A stretch of DNA of 64,000 nt from Lepisosteus oculatus. Taxonomy: Eukaryota; Chordata; Actinopteri; Semionotiformes; Lepisosteidae. Position 1 is the stretch's first letter; every line of letters starts with the position of its first letter. Below the pieces are notes generated by a model. The model made no database searches and was not told the origin of the DNA. It saw only the letters and a program-made list of their open reading frames with translations. Both the position numbers and the translations under genes were made by a program. The stretch lies in contig NC_090696.1 of assembly GCF_040954835.1 (NCBI RefSeq), forward strand, positions 75,639,722-75,703,721. Reading direction: 5' to 3'. Positions 14,101 through 30,627 of this stretch are shown in pieces.

Positions 14101-17100
14101 AGGCTGCTTGCACTTAACACGCTGCAATTACAGTACCTCTTGTTCCATGATGACTATTAGCTGAAATTAGCTGTTGGCACTTTGTGACTTCAGCATTTCT
14201 GTTTTTCTCCCAATAATGGCTGCAGATTAAATGATGTAATCACAGAGAGTGGATGATGTCCATGTTCCTGCTGCTATTGATCGGGGTCATAAACGGCACC
14301 AACATCTCTCCTACGAGTAACTGATTTTCACTTTACAATGTGAAGTGCTTTCCTTGACAGGACACTCCCCTACTCTGTTCCATTAGCAAGAATGAATCCT
14401 TTTCAGTTGCATCAGCTGAAGCTGACCTACAGTATCCTGCCAAAAGACTCCTTGATCATGACCATCAAAGGAGTGACTGACTGACTGGGAGAATCTGATA
14501 TTGACAATGGGTCCTTCCATTAGTGTAGAAGAGGGTTCTCAGCACTGACTGTGGTGCCTTACAATGACTGCTTACTGCACATCAACACCAAATTGAATTG
14601 TCTTCTCATCATGCAGCTTGACAGAAGCCTTACATTTGATTTTTTGTGATTACTGGGAGGAGGGGAAGATTCGCCAGTTCGCAAGCACTTGAAAGAGTTT
14701 GAACACTTGCAAGATCGCTAATGTAATATTTCAAAGACGGGAAGAGCCCCAGTATTTCTAGTATTTCCACCAAATCCACTCAACACACGGCAGCTTTCTA
14801 AACTCCGGCACATGTGTGTGCTGGCGTGGTCCCGCACATACGGGGCGAGTTACTTAGGGCAGGGGCTCGTTCAGACGGCTGTATCGTGTAAATCGTGTAG
14901 GTGCAGCAGCAGCAGCACAGCTCTGTCCCCATACAGAAGGGAGAACACAATACAGCTCCCCACCCACAGTGACGTGCTTTCCCATGTGTCCCCTCGCTGC
15001 CAGGGTGATCGCCCACGATTCCAGCTCTGTAGACAGGTGAGGCAGTTGGCAAGATGGACAGCTGGCCACAGAGTGGAACAAGAATCGTTTCCCAGTCTGT
15101 GAAGCATTCTGCTTGTTCTTTCACTAGGACTCTTCATCCGTCATCTGTCTCCTAAGCTGGGAAATGCATAGCTGTTAAGAGGGGGAAAAAAAAACAATTG
15201 CATGTACAGTACAGTGTACGGTATATACTGTATCAGACACTGCCAAACACAGTGGGTGATGTTCTCAGTACTTTCCTGAACTGTACAAGTGTCCCATAGG
15301 CCAATGATATTGACTCCTGATCTTGGAATATGCACCATCCTAGACTTTTAATGGCACTGCTTTGAATGCATTGTTCACTTAATAAGTGTACATTCTAACG
15401 TCTCGTTTCCATGTCTTTACTCATGAAGTGTTATCAATTGTCTATAAAGCCCAGCGGGCTGTGACCAGACCAGGAGTTTAATAGCCCTGCCCCTAGACAC
15501 AGCTTCTGCTGCAAGAGATCTGACTGAGTGTTTTCCCCTGCAGGCAGATCCGCGACACGGTGAACTGGATCTTCAGCGAGCAGATGCTGGTTTATTACAT
15601 CAACGTTTTCCGGGACACCTTCTGGCCAAACGGGAAGCTTGCGCCTCCAACGGCGCCCAGGACAGAATCGCAGCGACAGGAAACGAAGGAAAGAGCGCAG
15701 CAGAAGCTGCTGGAAAATATCCCAGGTAGCTTCTCACTTCGCAGGGCACCTGTGTGAGAGACGGGGAGCCCAGTTTTTCATTCAGTCCACTCTGCGGTAC
15801 TGGCTGGTGTTGCTTAATTCCCCCGCTGTCTCTGGGTTAATTATAACCGATTTGCTTCTAATAAGAGACATTCACACTGGCCACAAAGCAAGGGAATTTA
15901 ATACGTGCTTTCCAGCAGTAGACTCAATTTTTAATTGTTTTCTACTCCATTAAGTTTAAGTTGATGTGTTTTGTAATCATTGAACTTCATCGGTCTGGGT
16001 CAGTGAATTCTACAGATATACACGACCCCTTAAAGAGAAGTCAAGAGCAACCAAGCTCTGCGACTGAAAGCCATGTGTACCTTTTGATAGCAAATTGCTT
16101 CCAGAGAGATTTGTCAATTTTGAAAACAAAAAAATCACAAATCAAACATCTAAACTGTATAAACTGTACAGTATTGATAATAATGACAGAAACAGGTAAA
16201 CTCTGAATATATTGCAAATTATTTTTAGCATACTGTACATCAAATGTCTTAGCCAGCAGCCATATCACTCTGCAACTCACAACTGGCAACCCACTGAAGC
16301 TCAGCAGGTGTGAGCCTGGTCAGTACCTGGATGGAGACCTCCTGGGAAAAACTAGGAGCTGGAAGAGATGTTAGTGGGGCCAGCAGGGGGTGCTCACCCT
16401 GCGGTCCATGTGGGTCCTAATGCCCCAATTTAGTGATGGAGACACTATACTGTAAACAGGCGCCGTCCTCCTGACTCTCTGTGGTCATTAAAAATCCCAG
16501 GGCGCTTCTCGAAAAGAGTAGGGGTGTAACCCCAGTGTCATGGCCAGATTTCCCATTGGCCCTTACCAATCATGGCCTCCTAATAATCCCCCTCTATGAA
16601 TTGGCTTCATTACTCTGCTCTCCTCCCCACTGAGAGCGTTCTGGCGCACTATGGCTGCCGTCGCATCATCCAGGTGGATGTTGCACATTTGTGGTTGTGG
16701 AGGGGATCCCCATTATCTGTAAAGTGCTTTGAGTGGAGTGTCCAGAAAAGCGCTCTATAAGTATAAGCAATTATTATTATTAACTAAGTTCTGTTTTACC
16801 GAAAGCATTCTGATTGGTCACGTGTCATTTTTCCTTTGTTTCCAAAGTGAATTCCCATGCTTGTAGATCAGTGAGGAAAAGTGTCTTGCATTTTCCAGGT
16901 GATCTCTGCAAAGGTGGTGACATCTGCCCTGTAACTTAGGAGTCTTGAGTTTGAACAGCAGATGCAGGAACTGGCAGAGCGCTTTGTACTGAGAGTCTGT
17001 GTGTGCTTGACGTCCCTCTTTAGATGCACTACAGAACCTCGTTGGACAGCAGAATGCCCGATATGGAATCGTCAAGATATTTAATGCACTTCAGGAAAGA

Positions 17101-18717
17101 GACGCCAACAAGCATCTGCTTTACGTAAGTGTCAGTTAACGGAGTTTATACGCGTTTCTGAAGGTGTCTTCATTTCTTTTTCTTGAAAAGTAAGAGTAAG
17201 CTCTCTGGGAGGGTCTTCTGTTGATGAAGGAATTCAAGGGTGTACGGTATGTGCCGCACGCATTTTATTAGCAGTCTGATGTGGAAATTCAGACCGCGGG
17301 TCTGCAACTGAACCAGAAGCTACAGGTGAGCCCAGGAAAGATCTCCGAGATGTAAGGCTTGGGATGGCAAGTACAGACCAAAAGAGAAGCACAAGAAAAC
17401 AGATCGGAGTATATCTGTTGGAGCAAAGCAACCAAAAGAGCAGGTGTCACGCCCTCTGCAGCCAGAGGGCGCTCCTTCTCTGTCCTGTCCCTAGTTTCCA
17501 GTCTGCTCTCCTTCCTGTCCCTCTCTTTCCCTTGGGCTATATATTTCCGGGTCTTGCACTCTGTCCTCGCTCAGCATTGACGTTCGGATGTCCTGAGACC
17601 CGCCTAGCACCAGGGCGCCCCACGTCCGCTCCCTGAGGGCATAGGTTTCTGTACAGCATTCCTGAACTCTTTGCACTAATGAGCCCGGGCCTTTTTCCCG
17701 TCTCGCCGCTATGCATGTGGGTCTTTTTCCGCTCTCCTGCTCCCCACGGTTAGTCCCTTTGGACGTCCGTGACAGCAGGGGGTTAGACCCCAGGCAGGAG
17801 GACAGCTCGTCGGTGGAGCTGAATCTTCCCAGCACAGCAAGGTGAAGTCCCAGGGGGCCTCTGTCCAGCAGTGGATTCCTAAAGGACAGAGACGAACACG
17901 TTACAACTGGACTCATCCAGGACATCTCAGGCGCTTCATCTCTTGGCCTCTTAGGGCTCTTTTATCTGTGGTCTGTTTTGCAAGAGAAGACTTTCTGCGC
18001 GCATTTTCATCGCTGCCTTGGGTAATCCAAACCGCCTGTCCACATCCTGCCCTTTCTTGAATTGAGCGTTCCCTCTCGCCCGTGCGGGCTGGGCCCTGCT
18101 GCTTCTTTTACCCCTCTGCTCACTTCACGTTTGAAAACTTAACGTAGATCTTCTGACGCACGCCCTTCGGGACTGGTTGACTTTCCATCGGCAGTCTGGT
18201 GTTGGGAATGCGGTTCTTGCACCTAAACTGCACTTGCTTGCTTAAAGGAGATTTGCAGGAAGTCTAATAGGGAAGCCGAGTACGGGACTGAAAAAAACGA
18301 CTTCAACGATGTCTCACTCTTGAGAGGGAGCAAAGTGGGAAATTATATTAGTCATGCCAGCTCTAGATCTTAATCTCTACTAGGCTTTATAAAAATTAAA
18401 TTTAATCTCCCAGATTTATTATATGAAGTCTGAATGCCAGGTGGCATTAGTTCCTTCAGTTAACACAGGCTGCACTTTGCACTTGATCGCCTGGATCTGC
18501 TCCGTTCCCTTGGATGATTAATAATGTCCACCTTTCCCATCCAGTGGTCACAAACGGGACTGCTTCTCAAATTCTGAGCAGTCAGCGGCGCTGCAGCTAC
18601 TGTAGCAATAAAAGTGCTGTCGCCTCTGTTTTTCAGGTTCTCTTGGAAACTTTGCTTCTAGAACTCTGTCCTGAACTGGAAGCCAAGGGGGATGAGCTCC
18701 GATTGAGTCAGGTCTGA
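1964..18717 (+). CDS. SNX25: Sorting nexin 25, C-terminal ~620 residues (13 exons; 5' part outside window)
   Basis: SNX25 is a PXA-RGS-PX-nexin_C sorting nexin of endosomal membranes, linked in the literature to TGF-beta receptor turnover. Exons seen: 1964-2154, 4874-5005, 5632-5907, 6729-6893, 7531-7662, 8904-9044, 9341-9454, 9982-10146, 11073-11190, 13239-13305, 15544-15725, 17024-17124, 18637-18717. All have AG acceptors and GT donors, and phases agree throughout. Counting from the first exon in the window, the RGS domain lies at about residues 64-180 (ILQFEEIM onward), a coiled linker at 200-300, PX at 299-420 (RRLSEF motif) and nexin_C at 440-620 (QIRDTVNWIFSEQMLVYYIN). The protein closely follows human SNX25 as I remember it. 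The N-terminal PXA region must lie upstream of base 1. SNX13, SNX14 and SNX19 share the architecture, but the sequence and the LRP2BP neighbour favour SNX25. Confidence 0.96.
2155..4873 (+). other. SNX25 intron, no feature recognised
   Basis: 2.7 kb of intron. I see no exon-like match to SNX25, no tRNA fold and no dispersed family shared with the rest of the window. Confidence 0.6.
4874..5005 (+). CDS. SNX25: SNX25 exon, RGS domain first half
   Basis: There are 44 codons, from ILQFEEIMSSAKYREHF to VEYLKNANK, flanked by tttcgccag and GTAACG. This is the start of the RGS fold. An in-frame ATG at 4817 lies upstream of the acceptor and is intronic. Confidence 0.94.
5392..5525 (-). repeat. Fragment of a dispersed fish repeat
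   Basis: It contains tctaactgctttatccctta, cagggtcacgggggagaccc and a short (AC)n. The layout resembles the family seen at 42809, 44715, 51778 and 54264, which is common in fish genomes. The class was not assigned. Confidence 0.45.
5591..5614 (+). repeat. Poly-T run before an SNX25 acceptor
   Basis: About 24 T in a row, ending 18 bases before the acceptor at 5632. It doubles as an unusually strong polypyrimidine tract. Confidence 0.9.
5632..5907 (+). CDS. SNX25: SNX25 exon, RGS domain second half and acidic linker
   Basis: There are 92 codons, starting NEIPQLVGEIYQNFFVES and ending in a Ser/Glu/Lys-rich linker. The acceptor follows a long poly-T run. The reading is strongly similar to mammalian SNX25. 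Confidence 0.95.
6729..6893 (+). CDS. SNX25: SNX25 exon, RGS-PX linker
   Basis: There are 55 codons including NEQATYTASKLSQLHEKLEY and APKPDRK. The predicted helix aligns with the human segment NEQASFAVNKLRELNEKLEY. Phase 0 at both ends. Confidence 0.93.
7345..7410 (+). repeat. Fragment of short repeat with GCCGAAACGTTG core
   Basis: It contains ttccacagccgaaacgttg followed by a T/C-rich run. It shares this core with elements at 24188-24350, 28147-28238 and 37768-37870. The 5' part is missing. Confidence 0.55.
7531..7662 (+). CDS. SNX25: SNX25 exon, coiled linker before PX
   Basis: There are 44 codons, from IVSRLKEEIGTMERE to WWCENLGMWRALIHSGE. The acceptor is tctcttgacag and the donor GTAGCG. 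The WWCENLGMW signature is diagnostic for SNX25. Confidence 0.94.
8904..9044 (+). CDS. SNX25: SNX25 exon, PX domain start
   Basis: There are 47 codons, from ATEENGEQMPVYSVSV to RRLSEFQMLHRKLSE. RRLSEF is the PX phosphoinositide-loop motif, with Leu in place of the usual Tyr/Phe, as in the human protein. Phase 0. Confidence 0.95.
9341..9454 (+). CDS. SNX25: SNX25 exon, PX domain middle
   Basis: There are 38 codons, from CFPSLKKVQLPSVSKLPF to SKNQLNTFLQ. The Pro-rich loop and following helix belong to the PX domain. The acceptor is gttttttccag. Confidence 0.95.
9982..10146 (+). CDS. SNX25: SNX25 exon, PX domain end
   Basis: There are 55 codons, from KTLTDERLCQSEALYAFL to RLPGDFFSHQE. CQSEALYAFLSPSP is nearly identical to the human sequence. 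Phase 0 at both ends. Confidence 0.95.
11073..11190 (+). CDS. SNX25: SNX25 exon, acidic linker and start of nexin_C
   Basis: It reads EEAEEDSDLSDYGEEMDG and then AEPCFMLIGEIFELRG, leaving phase 1 at GTAAGT. The acidic DSDLSDYG block is shared with mammalian SNX25. Confidence 0.94.
13239..13305 (+). CDS. SNX25: SNX25 exon, nexin_C
   Basis: This 67-bp exon encodes MFKWVRKTLIALVQVTFG and RTINK (last codon split). The acceptor is tctttctactgtag and the donor GTAAGT. Confidence 0.94.
13542..13736 (+). mobile_element. Non-autonomous Tc1/mariner-like remnant
   Basis: It begins CAGTGGCTATCAAAGTATTC and carries the run of C typical of short Tc1-like terminal repeats in fish. Near the 3' side aagtccaagggggggtgaag reads as the decayed inverse. 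There is no transposase frame inside. The 3' terminus is degraded, so no clean TA duplication is visible. Confidence 0.65.
13921..14081 (+). repeat. Intronic duplicated block, copy A
   Basis: This 161-bp block is about 90% identical by eye (16 substitutions, one indel) to 15039-15200 in the same SNX25 intron, same orientation. No terminal repeats or known family were recognised. Confidence 0.8.
15039..15200 (+). repeat. Intronic duplicated block, copy B
   Basis: Partner of the block at 13921-14081, about 1 kb apart in the same orientation. Similarity runs from gaggcagttgg to the A-run and caattg. Confidence 0.8.
15544..15725 (+). CDS. SNX25: SNX25 exon, nexin_C core
   Basis: It reads QIRDTVNWIFSEQMLVYYIN and continues to ERAQQKLLENIP. 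It enters in phase 2 and leaves in phase 1. Very strong match to the nexin_C core of SNX25. Confidence 0.96.
16252..16786 (+). repeat. 5S-rRNA-derived SINE, copy 2 (near full length)
   Basis: The head starts gccagcagccatatcactct and continues gaagctcagcaggtgtgagc, cctggtcagtacctgg and atggagacctcctggg, matching the order of a 5S rRNA gene with its internal promoter. The body and L2-like tail end in (ATT)n. It lies in sense inside an SNX25 intron. The head is a SINE promoter, not a functional 5S gene. Confidence 0.85.
17024..17124 (+). CDS. SNX25: SNX25 exon, nexin_C
   Basis: It reads DALQNLVGQQNARYGIVKIF and NALQERDANKHLLY, donor GTAAGT, phase 0. The intron upstream carries a 5S-type SINE and the one downstream a solo LTR. 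Confidence 0.95.
17445..17774 (+). mobile_element. Solo LTR of a retrotransposon
   Basis: 330 bp bounded by TGTCAC and GTGACA inverted ends and flanked by a perfect 5-bp duplication (gcagg at 17440-17444 and 17775-17779). It holds a TATA-like ctatatattt near 17537. There is no internal coding region. A 5-bp duplication fits Ty3/gypsy, Copia or BEL elements, and the family was not resolved. It sits in sense in the last SNX25 intron. Confidence 0.85.
18637..18717 (+). CDS. SNX25: SNX25 terminal coding exon
   Basis: It reads VLLETLLLELCPELEAKG and then DELRLSQV, stop TGA at 18715-18717. The human protein also ends in a Gln-Val pair here. The acceptor is ctgtttttcag. Confidence 0.95.
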   Translation, partial: VLLETLLLELCPELEAKGDELRLSQV

Positions 18718-19095
18718 CAAAAAAGCACACACAAGGAAAATTGAAGTGAAGGAATATGTCTGTCTGCTCATGTAGACATGAACTGTAATATCCTCTTGTT
18801 ACAGAGGAGAGCGTTGGTGAATATGTTGGTGGATTTTTTTTTGTTTTAATACCACTATCCAAACTGACCTGATGGTGTAGCACTCAAATCTTCTTTTTTG
18901 TTTTCAAGTCTCCTTATTTCTGTTTGTTAAAAAGGTTGATTGTTTAACTGCCAATTTATTTTGGAGAGAACCAGGGATTTTTTGGAGACCTGAGAGGGTC
19001 TTGTATATTGTTAATAGTTGTGAAATGATGAATGTTGTACCCATGTAAAAAAAAAAAAAACAGTACTTTGAACATTCCTGTCCTCTGTTGTGTCT

Positions 19096-19211
19096 ATTAA
19101 AGAGCTTTACTGTGCAATACTTCATGTAAAGTCATTGTGACTATTTTATTGTTGACCAGAAATAGATTTTATTTTTAACAAAGATAGCGTAGAGCATTTA
19201 TAAGCAATAAA
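19096..19211 (+). terminator. SNX25: SNX25 polyadenylation region
   Basis: An ATTAAA at 19096-19101 and an AATAAA at 19206-19211 follow the SNX25 stop by about 0.4-0.5 kb. Either could set the 3' end. No transcript evidence is available here. Confidence 0.5.
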
Positions 19212-20475
19212 TTGCAAAAATCTAATGCTATCCTCTTTATGCTTATTTGTTAACGTTTGTGCAATAGGAATTCTCATAGCCAGATAAGCACCATATGTGT
19301 GTATACTTCCATTTGCTGTTAACATTACTAGGTAAGATTTGTCTTACATTGGATTTTAAATTTCAAACGGGATTTATTCCAGAGACATGAAATATTCAAG
19401 AGCCTCAGCTCAAGAGTAGCAATTCCTAACAATTGGTCTTTTCAAACTTTGTTTTTAAAAAAAGAATAAATTACTTGACTTTATTTTTAATTTTCCTGGA
19501 GGTGTGAGACACAAAGCGGTTGGTTCTGTGGTTAAACCCCCCGGTCTGCCTTGTAGATGAATGGATTTTGGAAAAGGATATGTCGCTAGACTTGTGAAGA
19601 AAGGTGAAACAAAGGGGTGCAGCTCCTGCCCTGATGTTGTGGTACGCGAGGGCCGTGTTCAGTGTGGGGGCGGGGCCCTGGACAGCTGGACCGCCTTCGC
19701 CTGATGATGAACAGCTGTACAGGCAGTACAGAACCGCGAGCAGGGCTACACCACACCGGCACGCCTGGAGAGGGGTTGCGCCCGATCATGAGGTCGATAT
19801 TTTTTCTTTTTTTTTCCCCGCCTGTCCCGCTGTGCAGTTCCGCGGGGGCAGGCTGTGCCATTTTCATCAAGTTTGATTTTTATTTTCAGCCTTGCGCTCC
19901 CAGAGCTCCCAGACGGGACCTCGCTAGAAAGGGGCACGTCCAGTCTGGTCCCCGCCGCCGAGCGGGGTCTTTTTTCCTGGCTGGAAATTAGATGGGGTAA
20001 GTCCAGCCGGGGCCGCCGTTCTGCCCCGACGGCGCAGCGCCGCTTCACATAACGGCGCATTTTTCTATTTTTCCTTTTTGCTTTGTCGTCTTTCGGTTCC
20101 CTTTAACCTCACACGGGGTGTCGCCTCGGCTCGTCCGCTGCCGCATGGTCACCATGTGTGAAAAAGGGAGGTTTATACCAGATATCTACAGCCTTGCTAA
20201 AAGATCTGGAGTGGCGTGGTTCTCCGCCGCAGGTTGAGCATACAAATGGGTGACGCTGTAAGGTTGGTTTTTACAGCTATCCGAGGGGCATTAAAAACAC
20301 AGAACACCTGCGTTCCCAAAAGTTAATTCAAAACACTTTCATTTGGATTTTCCAAGGGACAAGGCAAGCACACACTGATGCTTTTTAGAAAAATAAACTT
20401 TCATCTGTATCACCAGATCACTAGATTGAAATGTAAGGGTAAACAAAAGAAATTGGCTGTATTGGTTACAAAACC
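19212..20475. other. SNX25-LRP2BP intergenic region
   Basis: The two genes converge tail to tail here. A GC-rich patch at about 19610-20050 has open frames on both strands, but none resembles a protein I know. I saw no repeat family. Confidence 0.5.
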
Positions 20476-20481
20476 TTTATT
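20476..20481 (-). terminator. LRP2BP: LRP2BP polyadenylation signal
   Basis: An AATAAA on the minus strand, about 550 bases past the stop codon. I saw no earlier canonical signal between the two. Confidence 0.5.
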
Positions 20482-20699
20482 CACTTTTTTTATATAGATG
20501 CATATTGAGCATATAAATTACTTTTAGATATTCAATCATGGCTATTCATCTAATAACAGTACACAAAATATTTGTTGTCAGACCAAAAAAAACACTCATA
20601 GGTACAGGTATATTCAGCGAGCTAGATTTGACTTCTGCGAGGACTGTGGACTACTGTATTTTTCTACTCCGGGCCACAGCCCAGCAGTTCCCGGGTTAA

Positions 20700-20890
20700 G
20701 TAATGCTCAAACATGATGACCCAGAGGGTTGTGGGGGTCTGAAACAAGCTACAGAGCCATACTGGTCTAGCCCTTACCCTGGTTTCTGTCTAGAAATGTC
20801 TGGACATCCTGGGATCAACTGACAGTTGAGTACTGCACAGCCTTCTCTCGTTTGTAACCTTTCTTATGTTCTTACTGGATGTCAAACAGA
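20700..20890 (+). repeat. CR1-like LINE 3' end fragment
   Basis: It contains gggttgtgggggtctgaaac and the tail cttctctcgtttgtaacctt tcttatgttctta, matching the 3' end pattern seen again at 52430 and 55640. It lies antisense within the inferred LRP2BP 3' UTR. Confidence 0.65.
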
Positions 20891-21033
20891 CATCTAAAGT
20901 CATACAGTAGTTAGACATGAAACAAAATCTACTAAATTGTCCAGTTTTTAATGTTGTTTCCTGGTGATAAGAGTGTCAAGTACTACATTGATTAAGCACC
21001 ACCAGAACCAGCCGCAGAGGAGTTATTCTTCGG

Positions 21034-26781
<5,748 letters not shown>

Positions 26782-27849
26782 GCCGTTTCAGGTCCTTTAA
26801 GAGAAGTGGACAGTGAAGTCAGAAGGGCTCACGGTTCAAGGCGCGCGTCTTCGTCCAGCAAAGCGCTCTTTCACAATGGACGTGCGCGCTGCGGAGGAGA
26901 TTTCAGGATTCCCACTGCAGCCTGTGTTTAAATCTTCAAAAGCTCTTACCTCCCGTGCATTAAAAGAGTTTGGCTTTGGTGGAAAGTCCACGCAAATCCA
27001 TTCTTCGGCGTGGTTCATTCACTTCTCAGTGACTCAGAGCGGCGTTTGTGATGTTGCCAGGTGACGTTTTCCCTGACGACCGCTCACAGGACTGCAGTCA
27101 TTACAATCGCGTATTTCAGGCTTCATTTCAGTCCAGTTCTGAAGTCATCACATTTGAAAGGTTATTTAAATGTTATGAGCCAGGTTGTTTGGCTCATATC
27201 GCATTAAGGTGCACTTTAGAGCGCTTCTTGTTAACCATTATCACTAATTGCCCTGCGTTTGTTGTTTCTGAATTGCATATCATCATACGCCATTCTTCGT
27301 CGTTTTTGTGTTTTAAATATAAATGGAGTGATTTTAATCTCAACTTCAAATAGAAAAACAGGTCCTCCCTATTATATAAAGTATGTATATGTTCTATAGA
27401 ACAATGTTTGTCTTCTAATAACAGAATATACACATTCGGTTATGTAAAGATGGGTTTAGTAGCACCGATACCTTTTTTTTTTTGCCTTCAGTTCTCCTCT
27501 TTTCTAAGCAGTTAGCCGACCTCATGACGGTGCCGGCTCGGTTTTGTAATTTTAGCAGCTTTTGCTAAAATCTTTCCTGAGGTCTTCCTCGATAACGTCT
27601 AGAAAATGCGCCACAACAACGTGTTGAACCGTAACTTTGTTCTTTTACGTTAATCATTGGAGGGATTTGATCCTTTTTCCATCTTGGATGCTCTAGGAAA
27701 GAGAAGACTGCAGACTAAGAGCGTTGCTGTTAATAATTATTGTAACGACCGCGGGCTTCGGTTCGGAATGGAGCAGGCGTGGGACTCGGGGAATGATGGG
27801 GCTGAACAACACATTTATTAACTCGAACCGGGGAAAGGTACACAAGCTC
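26782..27849. other. LRP2BP-ANKRD37 intergenic DNA, no feature recognised
   Basis: The upstream side of LRP2BP. I found no clear core promoter, CpG-dense patch or named repeat in this part. Confidence 0.5.
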
Positions 27850-28251
27850 TGGAACTCTTAGCCCAAGGATATTAGAGAGTCACCTTCACTAAACTCCTTC
27901 AAATCCAGACTCAAAACCTTCTTCTTCAGAAAAGCCTTTACTTAACTGGTTCCATTCTTCACCCCTCTGCTCTTCTTAATACCATCTTCCACGGTCTCCT
28001 CTATTGTTATTGTTGTATTGTTGTAATTATAATTGTGTGCTGTCTTGTGAAATTTTCTTATTTATTGTTGTAGTCCTCTTATTTATTGTTATTGTCATCC
28101 TGTAAAGCGCTTTGAGAAGCCACCTTTAAAGGCGCTATATAAAATATAGCGACACCTGAAGAAGGCTCCACGGCCGAAACGTTGTGTTCTCTTTCTTCTT
28201 TTTTTCAGCATGGAATAAACCTATTACTTGTTCCTTTGCTATATAAAATAG

Positions 28252-28302
<51 letters not shown>
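27850..28302 (+). repeat. L2-type LINE 3' end with (TTA)n tail
   Basis: It shows ttcaaatccagactcaaaac then cttcttcagaaaagcctt (decayed C-terminus of an L2-like ORF), then tgtaaagcgctttgagaagc and gcgctatataaaat, and ends in about 17 TTA units at 28252-28302. A 92-bp element interrupts it at 28147-28238. Confidence 0.7.
28147..28238 (+). mobile_element. 92-bp insertion with hammerhead-like core
   Basis: It is flanked by perfect 12-bp duplications of ctatataaaata (28135-28146, 28239-28250). It holds CTGAAGA (28156-28162), a GGC/GCC-capable stem and GAAAC (28176-28180), then a T/C-rich run and ggaataaacctattacttg. The core order is that of a hammerhead ribozyme, as reported for Penelope-like elements. 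Self-cleavage is not shown. Confidence 0.6.
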
Positions 28303-28304
<2 letters not shown>

Positions 28305-28451
28305 ACACACACAGGAACAGGGGTTACAGCGCTGCACCTTCACTAACACACACACACACGAAGGGAAGAGGCTGTCTCCCACTCTCCACCCGACTATATT
28401 ACATGCACAGTCCCGTAGTCCCTGTTCCCAGCCCGCCCTGCGTGGCGCTGC

Positions 28452-28545
28452 ATTATAATTGTAATTGCTCGCACTTACATATAGCGCTTTTCTGGACACG
28501 CCACTCAAAGCGATCCCCCTCCAACCCCACCAGTTTGCAGCCCCA
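28452..28545 (-). repeat. 5S-type SINE tail fragment
   Basis: It contains atatagcgcttttctggaca cgccactcaaagcg, the reverse of the SINE tail at 16690-16786. Only the 3' end remains. Confidence 0.65.
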
Positions 28546-28639
28546 AGCGGAATTTCTTCTCCAATTTCCACTTCTCCAGCGGATTATTTTTTAATTGGAG
28601 GATGCGTTGGGTGGGGGAGGGTTCCAAGATGAACGATAA

Positions 28640-28927
28640 ACATCTCCCTGTTCTGGCAGGAGCCCAGCACGGCCCCCCCCAGCAGGGCCGTGTGTGTGTG
28701 TACGTGTCTGAGCGCACAGCGCCCTGCTCCGGCCCGCGGCTGGGCGGGGCTGAGAGCGTGCCGCGCACGCGTCCTGCTGCAGCCTCCCCGCCCCCCCAAG
28801 CGGGTCCCCCATGTGCGTTTGTTTGTGTACGTGCGCTGGCGAGCCGGCCGGGGAGGTTTATAGGGGGAGAAAGCGGAACAGCTCGCACCGCTCTCCGGCC
28901 ATTTCGCTCTCGCCGCGCTGCGCAGCT
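28640..28927 (+). promoter_or_regulatory. ANKRD37: ANKRD37 GC-rich promoter
   Basis: CpG-dense DNA directly before the ATG, with a GC box (gggcggggc near 28742), a TTTATA at 28857-28862 and two TACGTG cores (28701-28706, 28828-28833). ANKRD37 is an established HIF-1 target in mammals. The placement fits such a promoter. Confidence 0.7.
28701..28720 (+). promoter_or_regulatory. ANKRD37: Candidate hypoxia response element with ancillary site
   Basis: TACGTG, eight bases, then CACAGC. The same core, spacing and ancillary site occur in the EPO 3' enhancer, as I recall it. It lies about 0.2 kb before the ATG. Confidence 0.6.

Positions 28928-30627
<1,700 letters not shown>

Noticed and set aside
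16252-16360. 5S rRNA gene
   Set aside because: The 5S-like head is diverged and fused to a SINE body and tail, so it is a SINE promoter.
27741-27760. TGTAACG as a second LTR start
   Set aside because: No matching CGTTACA end or target duplication was found downstream.
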